Position numbers and translations under genes: made by a program. This document shows positions 7,936 through 16,239 of a stretch of 64,000 nt of DNA, piece by piece (positions within the stretch are counted from its first letter, which is position 1; every line of letters starts with the position of its first letter). Location of the stretch: positions 1 through 64,000 of the forward strand of contig JAFSIS010000008.1 in assembly GCA_017439665.1 (NCBI GenBank), written 5' to 3'. Origin of the DNA: Lachnospiraceae bacterium. GTDB lineage: Bacteria > Bacillota > Clostridia > Lachnospirales > Lachnospiraceae. Under the pieces are notes generated by a model. It saw nothing but the letters and a program-made list of their open reading frames with translations. It did not search any database and was not told where the DNA came from.

Positions 7936-8454
7936 TTAGCTTTTTTCCGGTATCTGTCCGCTTACTGCCAGAATACGGAATACTCCCGCACAGATGCTGC
8001 CTGTAGCCATTCCCGTAAAAATGGATACGATCAGTAAATAGGGAAGATATCCCACCACGTAAACAGACTCCATCAATACCACCGCCACACCAATCTGGCC
8101 TATATTATGGGCCGCTGCCCCCAATACGCTGACTCCATAAACGGAGAACAGTTTAATCTGGCGCATTAATGTCATCACCACCAATGCCAGGATTCCTCCG
8201 GTCAGTGAGAAGGCCAGGCCTGAGAATCCCCCTCCGAAGAAGGCTCCCAGAAAACACCGGATCCCCAGGATGGTGAAGGCACTCTTTACACCCAAAAAGT
8301 AGAGGGCCATCAGTGTGACCACGTTAGCCAGTCCCAGCTTAATTCCCGGCAGTCCAACAATCATTTGCAGGGGAATGAACCGCTCGATATAGGAAAGCAC
8401 CAGGGCCAACGATATTAAAATTGCACAATAGATCAGCTGCTTCGTTTCTCTCAT
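7936..8454 (-). CDS. EetB-like Gx transporter family membrane protein
   Basis: A 172-residue membrane protein with about five spans and the Gly-rich pattern of the Gx-transporter / heptaprenyl-diphosphate-synthase-component-I family: KLGLANVVTLMALYFLG, LGAFFGGGFSGLAFSLTGG, and LGAAAHNIGQIGVA. In Listeria the homologue EetB acts with EetA in flavin-based extracellular electron transfer, probably at the membrane step; similar folds also occur in vitamin transporters. It starts 18 nt after the EetA-like gene with AAGAGGA before the ATG and is followed by the PplA-like lipoprotein, matching the known gene neighbourhood. Confidence 0.88.
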   Translation of the reverse strand: MRETKQLIYCAILISLALVLSYIERFIPLQMIVGLPGIKLGLANVVTLMALYFLGVKSAFTILGIRCFLGAFFGGGFSGLAFSLTGGILALVVMTLMRQIKLFSVYGVSVLGAAAHNIGQIGVAVVLMESVYVVGYLPYLLIVSIFTGMATGSICAGVFRILAVSGQIPEKS

Positions 8455-8472
8455 TTTTCCTCTTGTTCCATC

Positions 8473-8859
8473 TTACTTTACGATAACATCTACCTCGGAC
8501 TCTCCTCCCACCCTGAGTTCAACCCGGTTGGGAAGGCAGACGATACTCCGTCCTGCTTCGTGGATCCATCCACTGTGTACACAATCGGTTCCGGGACAAC
8601 TGGACTGAGTGATACCGGCCTCTTGGTTTCGGATCTCAATTCGATTGTAATACTCACCCTCCACAGTAAATTCTGCATCCTGTGCCAGCGGCATCTCCTT
8701 GATCAGCTTTCCATCCTGATAGATGAACAGTGTATTCGCTTCCTGCTTTTGTACTCCTGAGTGAAAACCAGCTGCTGTAAGAAAGGTAAGCGCAAGAACG
8801 ATACCAATGGCAATAACATCGCCTTTTCCAAACTTCAGATTCATTTTCCGGTCTTTCAT
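8473..8859 (-). CDS. EetA-like NusG domain II membrane-anchored protein
   Basis: A 128-residue protein with one N-terminal membrane anchor (about residues 14-33) followed by an extracytoplasmic NusG-domain-II fold (about 42-127). Typical features are IYQDGKLIKEMPL, the central GEYYNRIEIRN and the Cys-containing SCPGTDCVHSGWI with C-terminal IVCLPNRVELRV. Listeria EetA has this architecture and is needed for electron transfer to the surface flavoprotein. AAGGAGGA precedes ATG 8859. It is the first gene of the operon, about 28 nt from the predicted transcription start. Confidence 0.88.
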   Translation of the reverse strand: MKDRKMNLKFGKGDVIAIGIVLALTFLTAAGFHSGVQKQEANTLFIYQDGKLIKEMPLAQDAEFTVEGEYYNRIEIRNQEAGITQSSCPGTDCVHSGWIHEAGRSIVCLPNRVELRVGGESEVDVIVK

Positions 8860-8886
8860 TCTTTTGCTCCTCCTTTCCTCTGACGT

Positions 8887-8902
8887 GCCCTCGTATTATA
8901 AC
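8887..8902 (-). promoter_or_regulatory. Extended -10 promoter of the EET/Rnf operon
   Basis: Minus-strand TATAAT (8895-8900) preceded by TG and one base gives an extended -10 box. No good -35 at standard spacing was found. Predicted leader is short, ending in the AAGGAGGA of the EetA-like gene. Confidence 0.65.
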
Positions 8903-9003
8903 ATGAGCCGTAAACCTTGTATACAATTTCATTGATTATTTCTTAACGAAAAATATCGGTATTTTTTGTCAGTTATTCCAGTCAGTGCCATATAAAGAAA
9001 CCA

Positions 9004-9044
9004 TAAAAAAACAGGCATACCAAGTGTTACTACCTGATATGCCT
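9004..9044 (-). terminator. Terminator of the AbiE operon
   Basis: Inverted repeat aggcata (9013-9019) / tatgcct (9038-9044), extended by partial pairing, followed on the minus strand by a run of seven T residues. Lies about 85 nt downstream of the toxin gene. Confidence 0.75.
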
Positions 9045-9128
9045 CAGACTGTAGACAAAGGATCCGGTATTCAAAGCAATCCTTGAATAAGCTAATCCTG
9101 ACAGCCAAATTTACTTTTCTGAAACCTG

Positions 9129-10046
9129 TCAGGCAAACATCTTCTCCACCAATTCCTTATAGCGTTTCTTCAACATCTCATACTCCAAGGAATCTGAAAT
9201 CAACTTAAGCGTAGTTTCCCGATAATCTTCTTTGTAAAAATCTTGATCACAAATCTTTTGAACCAACTCTACAATATTCACATCCATAGGTGCTGCCGGA
9301 GCAATTTCACTTCCCATATTAATTCTATGCACACGCACTTCCTTTACAAGTTCCAAGAAATCACTATCCAGCTCCACATGCTCTGTCAATTTGTAAATAT
9401 CATAAAGGTGTCTTGCATTTCTGTGAGGTTTGTCCTGCAAATAGTAATCGCATACAGCAAAAATTTTATCAATCAATGTACGATTCAAAGACTGAACACG
9501 CATAGGAAATGTTCCCAAATCATACGTTACAATAAGCTCCTCTTCCTCTGCTCCCAGGGCATCTAATATATAATTACCGAGTTCCCTTTCTTCTGTAGGA
9601 AATGCGTAAGACAACAAAGACGTTTCCAGCTTAACATAGGGTGGAATAGGATTGATCACTCTATTACCCACTACTGACTCATAATAAAAATCATAATGAT
9701 TCAGATTCTTATCGCTTTCGATAGAATCAAAATTGCGAATCACAAGTCCCAATTCATCTGCAATCGGCTTTAAAATGTTATATTTTAACTTCTTCCTTCT
9801 TGCTTCTCCCAGATGTTCTGAAAATGTAATATCAATATCCTCCGAAAATCGGTCTATTACCTGAAAGGCTTTGGATAGAGATGTACCACCTTTAAACACA
9901 ACCGGATATTCAATTGCAGAAAGCTTCTTCAAAATCAATGTAACGTAATAATCTTTCTCTACGATATCTTCACTGACTTCAAGTTTCTGTGATGTCAGCA
10001 AAATTGCATCGCAAAACAGTTCTCTATTCTCTTTATGCAAGTACAT
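9129..10046 (-). CDS. AbiEii-type nucleotidyltransferase toxin
   Basis: A 305-residue protein of the AbiEii/DUF1814 nucleotidyltransferase family. The core motif is visible near residue 55: VVFKGGTSLSKAF (GGTSL with following Lys) then RFSEDIDITF, the metal-binding Asp pair. In type IV AbiE systems this enzyme is a reversible, growth-inhibiting GTP-dependent nucleotidyltransferase that aborts phage infection. It overlaps the upstream antitoxin gene by 14 nt, the usual arrangement. Length is in the family range and no truncation is seen. Confidence 0.9.
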   Translation of the reverse strand: MYLHKENRELFCDAILLTSQKLEVSEDIVEKDYYVTLILKKLSAIEYPVVFKGGTSLSKAFQVIDRFSEDIDITFSEHLGEARRKKLKYNILKPIADELGLVIRNFDSIESDKNLNHYDFYYESVVGNRVINPIPPYVKLETSLLSYAFPTEERELGNYILDALGAEEEELIVTYDLGTFPMRVQSLNRTLIDKIFAVCDYYLQDKPHRNARHLYDIYKLTEHVELDSDFLELVKEVRVHRINMGSEIAPAAPMDVNIVELVQKICDQDFYKEDYRETTLKLISDSLEYEMLKKRYKELVEKMFA

Positions 10047-10656
10047 GATCTAACCCCAGTTCATAGTAATATTTAAAGGTAGCCATCGGATATTTTCTGA
10101 TATATATATCGACATCACTCCGCTTTATTCCGTGAATGGCGATATACTCAGCAAATTTTTCCCTTGCCTCATCATAAGTATAATCTAAATATGCATCAAG
10201 ATTTTTTAGCAACTCAAGCATCTGTAACACATACACATTCTCTTTTGTTATCTGTACAATTGGTTTTCTCACATAAAAGCTTCTGTTACCAATCCGTACT
10301 TCTCTGTCTGACGAGTTGGTATTGTTACTCACAATCTCAACCACTCGTGGAACCTGTGTCGTAATCCCTAGCTGATTTGCAAAAGAATTACCACCATAAA
10401 AACCGTCAACATTATCTCCTTTGGAAATAAAACGATATCTCGCCACCATATCCGCATTAGGACCAATGGTAGAATTCAGCAAAGACTTCTTTGGTATAAA
10501 ATATACTCCGGTATCATACTTCTGCAGCAAACCTTTATCACAGAGTTTCTTCAACTGCTGGTTTAATGCCGACTTCGTAATATCCTCACGCTCCAAATCC
10601 GAAAAGAAAATCGGCTCCGCTTCTTTGTAATGTTCTTTTATATAATTGTATAGCAT
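10033..10656 (-). CDS. AbiEi-type antitoxin / transcriptional regulator
   Basis: A 207-residue protein with an N-terminal winged-helix region (residues 1-60; SALNQQLKKLCDKGLLQKYD is the recognition part) and a C-terminal AbiEi-like domain (YRFISKGDNVDGFYGG onward). AbiEi proteins repress their own promoter and counteract the AbiEii toxin. AAGGAGAAG precedes the ATG. A consensus promoter with inverted repeats lies directly upstream, fitting autoregulation. Gene order antitoxin then toxin with overlap supports a complete, intact system. Confidence 0.87.
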   Translation of the reverse strand: MLYNYIKEHYKEAEPIFFSDLEREDITKSALNQQLKKLCDKGLLQKYDTGVYFIPKKSLLNSTIGPNADMVARYRFISKGDNVDGFYGGNSFANQLGITTQVPRVVEIVSNNTNSSDREVRIGNRSFYVRKPIVQITKENVYVLQMLELLKNLDAYLDYTYDEAREKFAEYIAIHGIKRSDVDIYIRKYPMATFKYYYELGLDHVLA

Positions 10657-10711
10657 CGTCCCTTCTCCTTTCTTAACGTTTTAGTTATTTTAAATCTATT
10701 TTGTTAAGTAT

Positions 10712-10740
10712 ATTATATTCGTTGACGAAAACTATGTCAA
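10712..10740 (-). promoter_or_regulatory. Consensus sigma-A promoter of the AbiE operon
   Basis: TTGACA (10735-10740), 17-nt spacer, TATAAT (10712-10717) on the minus strand. The spacer contains ttcgt-ca-acgaa, and a cttaac/gttaag inverted repeat lies between the promoter and the AbiEi ribosome binding site; both are candidate AbiEi operators. Confidence 0.85.
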
Positions 10741-10912
10741 TTATATTCTTTCGCATATTATACCTGAATTATTCACGGTACTGTCGTGAAAGTGGATGTG
10801 TTAGGTCGGATATTACCCTATGAATGATTCAAGATTAACTAAATCAATCCAATACATATCTTCATATAATGTCCCAGAATGATGGTTCAACATCTTCTTT
10901 GCCAATTGATAT
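10741..10912. other. Spacer with possible gene remnant
   Basis: No full gene. The minus strand holds an open stretch ending at TAA 10813-10815 whose last residues read MLNHHSGTLYEDMYWIDLV, natural-looking protein but only about 35 codons and running back into the clpX terminator. It is probably a decayed 3' end. A ttcacg/cgtgaa hairpin lies near 10775-10790. Confidence 0.35.
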
Positions 10913-10941
10913 AAAAAACTGGCGGGGTAAATCCCCGCCAG
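10913..10941 (-). terminator. Terminator of the htrA-clpX operon
   Basis: A 9-bp GC-rich stem (ctggcgggg / ccccgccag) with a short loop, followed on the minus strand by TTTTTT. Lies about 25 nt downstream of the clpX stop. Confidence 0.9.
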
Positions 10942-10963
10942 CCGATGGGCCAGGACCTTTCGG

Positions 10964-12577
10964 TCAACCCAAATATTCATTCACTTCCTTCAACTGATCC
11001 CGTTCCTCCAGACCTACAGTATTGCTTCGGATATCGATGATGGGACCACCGGTTCCTTCAATATATTCCCTGGTAATGGTCACCCTTCCAATATTGTCAT
11101 CCTTGGGGATCTCATACATGATATCCAGCATAAATTCCTCGATGATGGCTCTCAGGGCTCTGGCACCCGTGTCCTTTTCAAGAGCCTTTTCCGCAATGGC
11201 TTCCAGAGCCCCGTCGTCAAATTCCAGCTTGACCTCATCCAGCTCAAGAAGCTTCTGATACTGCTTCAAAATCGCATTCTTGGGCTCCTTTAAGATCTGT
11301 ACCAGCATTTCCCTGGAAAGTCCCTGGAGGGTGTAGACGATGGGCAGTCTTCCCAAAAACTCGGGGATCATACCAAATTTACGCAGATCCTCTACCGTTA
11401 CCTTGTCCAGAATCTGTTTATCCTTATCGTATTTATCCTTCAGCTCTGCTCCGAAACCGATGGAGGTCTGCTTATTCAGCCTCTGCTTGACGATATCCTC
11501 CAGATCCGGAAAAGCTCCGCCGCAGATAAAGAGAATATTTCGTGTGTTTACGGTGGTCAAAGGAACCATGGCATTTTTGCTGCTGGCTCCCACAGGTACC
11601 TCGATATCGGCCCCTTCCAGAAGCTTCAGCATTCCCTGCTGCACCGATTCTCCGCTCACATCCCGGGAATTGTGGTTCTTTTTCTTGGCAATCTTATCGA
11701 TTTCATCAATAAAGATGATTCCCATTTCTGCCCGGTCCACATCATTGTCCGCAGCAGCCAGAAGCTTGCTTACCACGCTTTCAATGTCATCACCGATATA
11801 GCCGGCCTCCGTCAGGGAGGTGGCATCGGCAATGGCCAGAGGTACATCCAGAAGTCTGGCCAGGGTTTTTACCAGATAGGTCTTACCGCTTCCGGTAGGA
11901 CCGATCATCAGCATATTGGACTTCTCAATTTCAATTTCGTCCATGGTGCCGGTAGCCACCCGCTTATAGTGGTTATATACGGCTACAGAAATCACCTTTT
12001 TTGCCTTTTCCTGACCGATCACATACTCATCCAGCCGGGCCTTGATCTTATGCGGAGCCGGGATATTTTTAATATCCAAAACAGGCTTGGCACTCTTTTT
12101 ACGCTTTTTGGGACGCTGGCGGCTGCCCATTCCTCCATCCATCTGCAGATCAGATAGATTGATGAAGCTGATATTGGGAAAGCCCCTCCGCCTTAAGTCA
12201 GCAAGCTTTTCCTCACGGGACCTGGTCTCTTCCTCTTCATCTCCATTATCCGGCTTTTCTTCCTCTGTTTTCTCTACTTCCTGCTTCTTATCATCAGGCT
12301 GTTCTTCTTCGTTTTTCTTCTTATTTTCCTGAGTAGTTTTCCCCGCAAAGGGATTGGAAAACTGGTAAAGACTGCTCATTAATGCAGGGTCATTCAACAT
12401 CCCCTGATAATCGAACTGACTCACCGTTTCCATGGTTTTATGCATACAATCGTTGCATACCGTTATATTGCCCGGAAGCTTAAACATCTTTCCAGCCTTA
12501 CTCTCCGGTCTTCTGCAGATGACGCAGACATCCTCATATCCGTCATCCGATGTTGTTGTTTCAAATTCTTCTGCCAT
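10964..12577 (-). CDS. clpX: ClpX-type AAA+ unfoldase with long acidic linker
   Basis: A 537-residue ClpX family protein, over 100 residues longer than usual. N-terminal zinc-binding domain (Cys18, 21, 41, 44), then an unusual 90-residue Glu/Lys-rich linker (80-165), then the AAA+ core: Walker A GPTGSGKT 226-233, pore loop GYIGD 259-263, Walker B IIFIDEID, the SGESVQQGMLKLLEG segment, the IGF loop at 373-375 for docking on ClpP, and sensor EFLGRLP. Because the IGF loop is kept, it probably still feeds ClpP. ATG 12577 is chosen for its GAGGGG; an ATG four codons upstream is possible. It lies 36 nt after htrA, so the two are likely cotranscribed. The linker suggests a second, specialised ClpX. 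Confidence 0.9.
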   Translation of the reverse strand: MAEEFETTTSDDGYEDVCVICRRPESKAGKMFKLPGNITVCNDCMHKTMETVSQFDYQGMLNDPALMSSLYQFSNPFAGKTTQENKKKNEEEQPDDKKQEVEKTEEEKPDNGDEEEETRSREEKLADLRRRGFPNISFINLSDLQMDGGMGSRQRPKKRKKSAKPVLDIKNIPAPHKIKARLDEYVIGQEKAKKVISVAVYNHYKRVATGTMDEIEIEKSNMLMIGPTGSGKTYLVKTLARLLDVPLAIADATSLTEAGYIGDDIESVVSKLLAAADNDVDRAEMGIIFIDEIDKIAKKKNHNSRDVSGESVQQGMLKLLEGADIEVPVGASSKNAMVPLTTVNTRNILFICGGAFPDLEDIVKQRLNKQTSIGFGAELKDKYDKDKQILDKVTVEDLRKFGMIPEFLGRLPIVYTLQGLSREMLVQILKEPKNAILKQYQKLLELDEVKLEFDDGALEAIAEKALEKDTGARALRAIIEEFMLDIMYEIPKDDNIGRVTITREYIEGTGGPIIDIRSNTVGLEERDQLKEVNEYLG

Positions 12578-12613
12578 ATTTCCCCTCATTCTGCCGCTTC
12601 CGGACAGACAGGA

Positions 12614-13918
12614 TTAAGGATGTGTCTGAACCGTACTCTGCATACCCAGAACGATCTGAAGGGTAATCTCTTCATATCCTCCCGCATTGCCTCTTTGTAC
12701 GATGACCTCTACCGTTTCTCCCATCTCATAATATTCCAGACAGCCTTGCAGATCTTCCATATTTTTTACGGTGTTTCCTTCAAAGCCGACGATAATGTCT
12801 CCTTTGACCATACCTGCAGTTTTGGCTCCGCCTTCATATACCTGAGTAACGAATACACCTTCCGGCATACCATACATCGCAGATACATCACTGGTTACAT
12901 CCAGTCCACTGATTCCCAGATAGCCTTTCTTTGCTTCGTCTACCTTATCTCTGGTCTCCCGGCTCATCAATTCTTCGATAATGGGTTTTGCACTGGAAAT
13001 CGGAATAGCATAACCCATACCCTCGATAGCTGAACCGCCGATCTTGTTGGAATTGATTCCAATGACCTCACCCTGTACATTTAACAGGGCTCCTCCCGAG
13101 TTACCGGGATTGATGGCAGCATCGGTCTGGATCAGATTACCGGTGGTGGTACCATCCTCTGCCATCTCAATCTGTCTGTCCAGTGCACTGATCACACCGG
13201 TGGTCACAGACTGACCATAGCCCAAAGCATTACCGATGGCAATGGCGGGCTCTCCCACCTTAAGACTGTCGGAATCTCCCAGAGTAGCCACGGAAATAGC
13301 TGACAGGGTGGAGCTGTCCAGATCAGAAATATTTACAGCTAAAACAGCCAGATCCATACTGGAATTGCTTCCCTTTACCTTTGCGGTAGCGATGGATTCA
13401 TCAATAAACTGCACCTTCAGATCCAGTGTGTCTGCTACCACATGATGATTGGTTACGATCAGCAGCTCGTTTTCGTTTTCTCCTACGATAATACCGGAAC
13501 CGCTGGAAGGCTGCTCAGTCTGATACTGCTGTCCCCAGAAGCTGCCGGTTACCAGTGCCGTATTGGTAATGGAAACGACACTGGGCATTACCTCATCTAC
13601 TACCTGGGTCACATCGGTGACTACCGCATTGACGGTGGTCGTAAGCTCAATTCCCGATTCCGTAACCACCGTTTCCGGTACAACTTCTTCTTTCGGAAGC
13701 TCAGCTTCCTCAATAGAGGAAGGAACCTCACTCCATGCGTTATTGCTGGCCTCCTGGTTCTTTACCAGCTGATTGCCCAGATAGAAACAGAGACTGGCAC
13801 TTAGGCCAAAAAATGCTCCCATAATGATGCTTAACACAATCTTTTTAGCAGTTCCTGTTCCCTTTGGTTTTTCGGGCTGTCTGTAGCCTCTGTTGTCTTC
13901 TTCATTATAATTATACAT
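12614..13918 (-). CDS. htrA: HtrA/DegP-family membrane serine protease
   Basis: A 434-residue protease anchored by one N-terminal membrane segment (26-48), with its catalytic and PDZ domains outside the cell. The triad is visible: His159 in TNHHVV, Asp189 in SMDLAVL, Ser274 in NPGNSGGALL. A single PDZ domain follows (about 332-425; LGISGLDV start). HtrA proteins degrade misfolded exported proteins under envelope stress. The acidic, Thr/Val-rich stretch 60-105 forms a stalk. Downstream clpX follows on the same strand, pairing extracellular and intracellular quality control. Confidence 0.93.
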   Translation of the reverse strand: MYNYNEEDNRGYRQPEKPKGTGTAKKIVLSIIMGAFFGLSASLCFYLGNQLVKNQEASNNAWSEVPSSIEEAELPKEEVVPETVVTESGIELTTTVNAVVTDVTQVVDEVMPSVVSITNTALVTGSFWGQQYQTEQPSSGSGIIVGENENELLIVTNHHVVADTLDLKVQFIDESIATAKVKGSNSSMDLAVLAVNISDLDSSTLSAISVATLGDSDSLKVGEPAIAIGNALGYGQSVTTGVISALDRQIEMAEDGTTTGNLIQTDAAINPGNSGGALLNVQGEVIGINSNKIGGSAIEGMGYAIPISSAKPIIEELMSRETRDKVDEAKKGYLGISGLDVTSDVSAMYGMPEGVFVTQVYEGGAKTAGMVKGDIIVGFEGNTVKNMEDLQGCLEYYEMGETVEVIVQRGNAGGYEEITLQIVLGMQSTVQTHP

Positions 13919-14046
13919 ATCAACACTTCCTTTGCATAGTTTTCTTTATTTTCTCCCGTCAGCATATGCAGTCAGGAGTCCTTTTCATGCTTTTTAAGTA
14001 TAACGGTGAAATGTGATAAAATTGTGTTTAAAATCTGTAAAAAGTA

Positions 14047-14982
14047 TTAAGACTTCCAGTAGTTTCTATTCATACTGCACCTGAGAATCAGAGCCTTCGG
14101 CAATTTTTTATAGGCCTTTCCCAGCCGATAGCCCAGAAGCTTACAGCCGGTTTCATAGATAAACGGGAGCATCCAGATCAGTTTTTTCTGCTTTGCCAGA
14201 TAAGAGAGCATCTCTCCCACCAGCTTCTGTCCCTCTTTTTCCGAGGTTACAGCCCCAAAGATCTCAGGATGGTCAGCCTGGGATACTCCCAGATCAAAAT
14301 TCCGGCAAAGCTGCTGTCTGCCCGTATAGTGGTGAGAGTGGATCACCCTTGCCTCGGCCCGGTAGGCCACACCATACCCTGCCTGAATCAGACCACCGGC
14401 AAAGATCATATCCTCATTGAAGATCGTTTTTTGGATAAAACCACCCTGCCTGTCGTAGATTTCTCTTTTATAGGCTGCACAGACATTAGAGCAGAAAAAG
14501 GTTTTGATTCCCAGCTCCTTAAGATCTGAAGCATACTTGATCCGGCTCTTATCCGGATAATTAAACCCTCTGGTATACTCCTCCAGAATGGTGCTGTCCT
14601 TACGGGGAATCTGCCTGGCGTAAGCAGCGGCCACCTTCTCCTCCTGCAAAGCCTTAAGAAGCTCCTCCACCAGATATCGGTCTGCCGGAAGGGCATCCTG
14701 AGTCATACAGAGGAAAAACTCCGCCTGAGAGAACTGCACCCCCACATGCCTGGTCTTTCCGTGATCGAACTCCTCCCTCTTCACATGATGGATCTCAATA
14801 TTATCATACCGCTCCAGAATCCTGCTCTCCCGAAGAAAAGGCTGTATCAGCTCCTCCTGGGTATTCATCAGGATGATCTTGTTCGGGGGTATTGTCTGCT
14901 TCTGAAGTCTGTCGATCAACTCTCCAAATTCCCTATTCGGTTTGCAGGTAGGAATGATCACATCAATGGTAGAATTACTCAT
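14047..14982 (-). CDS. GT2 glycosyltransferase, rhamnosyltransferase-like
   Basis: A 311-residue family 2 glycosyltransferase. The N-terminal nucleotide-sugar fold begins STIDVIIPTCKPN; the EEFDHGKTRHVGV segment and the FLCMTQDALP acceptor-side Asp motif are typical of bacterial rhamnosyltransferases. A C-terminal basic amphipathic region (YRLGKAYKKLP) probably binds the membrane. Start ATG 14982 follows GGGGAGTAAGG; a longer frame extends through the upstream terminator and is discarded. It is the last gene of the polysaccharide block, separated from the LCP gene by a terminator, so it may have its own or read-through expression. Confidence 0.85.
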   Translation of the reverse strand: MSNSTIDVIIPTCKPNREFGELIDRLQKQTIPPNKIILMNTQEELIQPFLRESRILERYDNIEIHHVKREEFDHGKTRHVGVQFSQAEFFLCMTQDALPADRYLVEELLKALQEEKVAAAYARQIPRKDSTILEEYTRGFNYPDKSRIKYASDLKELGIKTFFCSNVCAAYKREIYDRQGGFIQKTIFNEDMIFAGGLIQAGYGVAYRAEARVIHSHHYTGRQQLCRNFDLGVSQADHPEIFGAVTSEKEGQKLVGEMLSYLAKQKKLIWMLPFIYETGCKLLGYRLGKAYKKLPKALILRCSMNRNYWKS

Positions 14983-15029
14983 CCTTACTCCCCTATCTTT
15001 TTTGTGCTGGAAGCTTATGACACAACCAG

Positions 15030-15083
15030 AAAAGGCTGTTGCCAGACAACAGCCTTTTAAGGAAAACGCTTTAATCAGCGTTT
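15030..15083 (-). terminator. Double hairpin after the LCP gene
   Basis: Two stem-loops on the minus strand just past the LCP stop: aaacgct/agcgttt (15064-15083) then a 12-bp stem aaaaggctgttg/caacagcctttt (15030-15058) running into TTTTCTGG. The second fits an intrinsic terminator or attenuator. Confidence 0.7.
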
Positions 15084-15091
15084 CTTTAGAT

Positions 15092-16195
15092 CTATTTTCC
15101 GCTATCCGCACTGATCTTCGCGCTATACTGCTGCACCTCACTGGAAAGCTCATAGTTCGGTGTATCAAACAGGAACTCATGCAGCTTCACTACGTTTACA
15201 TTCAGGTCAACAGGAATAACCGAGCTTCCTATATTGCCTCCCAAATTACCTGTAGCACGATATTCCTCGAAGGGAAAGCCATCCTTGCCAACAATATTGT
15301 AATTGGAAATTTCTCCCAGAACTTTCACCATCTCATCCACATCCAGGGAAGTAGATACATAGGGAAGAACATCATCCAGGATCTTGTTCAGGGTTGCAGG
15401 ACTGGCAGTTTTTGCCTTATCCATGATCGCAGACAGCACCTCTCTCTGACGCTCGGCACGCATGAAGTCATCACCTACCTGACGTACACGGCAGTATGCG
15501 GTTGCCTGCAGACCGTTCAGGGTCTGTAAGCCTGCACTGGTAACAGGAGTGTAGTCCTTTCCTTCATCTGCCACGAAGGTCTTTCCATCGGTACTGGTTC
15601 CCACCATGCTGATCTGGTAGTTATTCAGATGGCGGATCTCGCTTTCCAGAATATTGATCTCAACTCCTCCCAGAGCATCTACAACCTTCTCCAGACCGGT
15701 AAAGCCTACGGTGATATAATCTTCAATATTCAGGTCGAGATTCATATTCAGCATATTGATCGCCTGCTCCGGTCCTCCCTTTGCATAGGCCGCATTACAC
15801 TTATTATAAGTATCATTTCCCAGATTCAGATAAGTATCACGGTAGACACTGAGCAGCTTTACATCTCCGGTATCTTCATTTACGGAAGCAATGATAATGG
15901 TATCACTTCGGTTACCCTTACCCAGGGATTTGTCTCTGGCATCCACTCCGAAAAGCGCGATGTTCCGATAACCCTTCAGCGTCTCGTTATTTTTTACGGA
16001 CTCATTGACCTCAATATTTTCCTTATCAATGGAAATCTTATTGATCTTCTCTGTTTTCAGTACTCCATACAGTACAATGACCAGAACGACTAAAAGAACG
16101 ATCTCCAGAATGAATAATAAAATTCTGTTCTTCTTTTTCTGTGCAGACTTTTTCTTCGTTTTCCTCGGTTGCGATCCTACTTTTTTTGTTGCCAT
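15092..16195 (-). CDS. LytR-CpsA-Psr (LCP) family glycopolymer ligase
   Basis: A 367-residue protein with a Lys-rich cytoplasmic tail (1-25), one membrane span (about 27-46) and an extracellular LCP domain. Signatures include NIALFGVDARD, NRSDTIIIASVN, LLSVYRDTYL, and ALGGVEINI; the conserved Arg/Asp residues for pyrophosphate and Mg2+ are present (RVRQVGDDFMRAERQR). LCP enzymes transfer undecaprenyl-linked glycopolymers onto peptidoglycan. ATG 16195 has GAAGGAAGAGG; the earlier in-frame start at 16243 lacks such a site and overlaps the upstream gene. Next to the WbaP-type gene, it is the likely final attachment step for the polysaccharide made here. Confidence 0.92.
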   Translation of the reverse strand: MATKKVGSQPRKTKKKSAQKKKNRILLFILEIVLLVVLVIVLYGVLKTEKINKISIDKENIEVNESVKNNETLKGYRNIALFGVDARDKSLGKGNRSDTIIIASVNEDTGDVKLLSVYRDTYLNLGNDTYNKCNAAYAKGGPEQAINMLNMNLDLNIEDYITVGFTGLEKVVDALGGVEINILESEIRHLNNYQISMVGTSTDGKTFVADEGKDYTPVTSAGLQTLNGLQATAYCRVRQVGDDFMRAERQREVLSAIMDKAKTASPATLNKILDDVLPYVSTSLDVDEMVKVLGEISNYNIVGKDGFPFEEYRATGNLGGNIGSSVIPVDLNVNVVKLHEFLFDTPNYELSSEVQQYSAKISADSGK

Positions 16196-16239
16196 TTTTC
16201 CTCTTCCTTCTTGCTGTAAATATTCGTTTTTACCTGTAA

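Noticed and set aside
14047-15180. 377-residue version of the GT2 gene
   Set aside because: The extra 66 codons run through two terminator hairpins; ATG 14982 has its own ribosome binding site and starts the GT2 fold.
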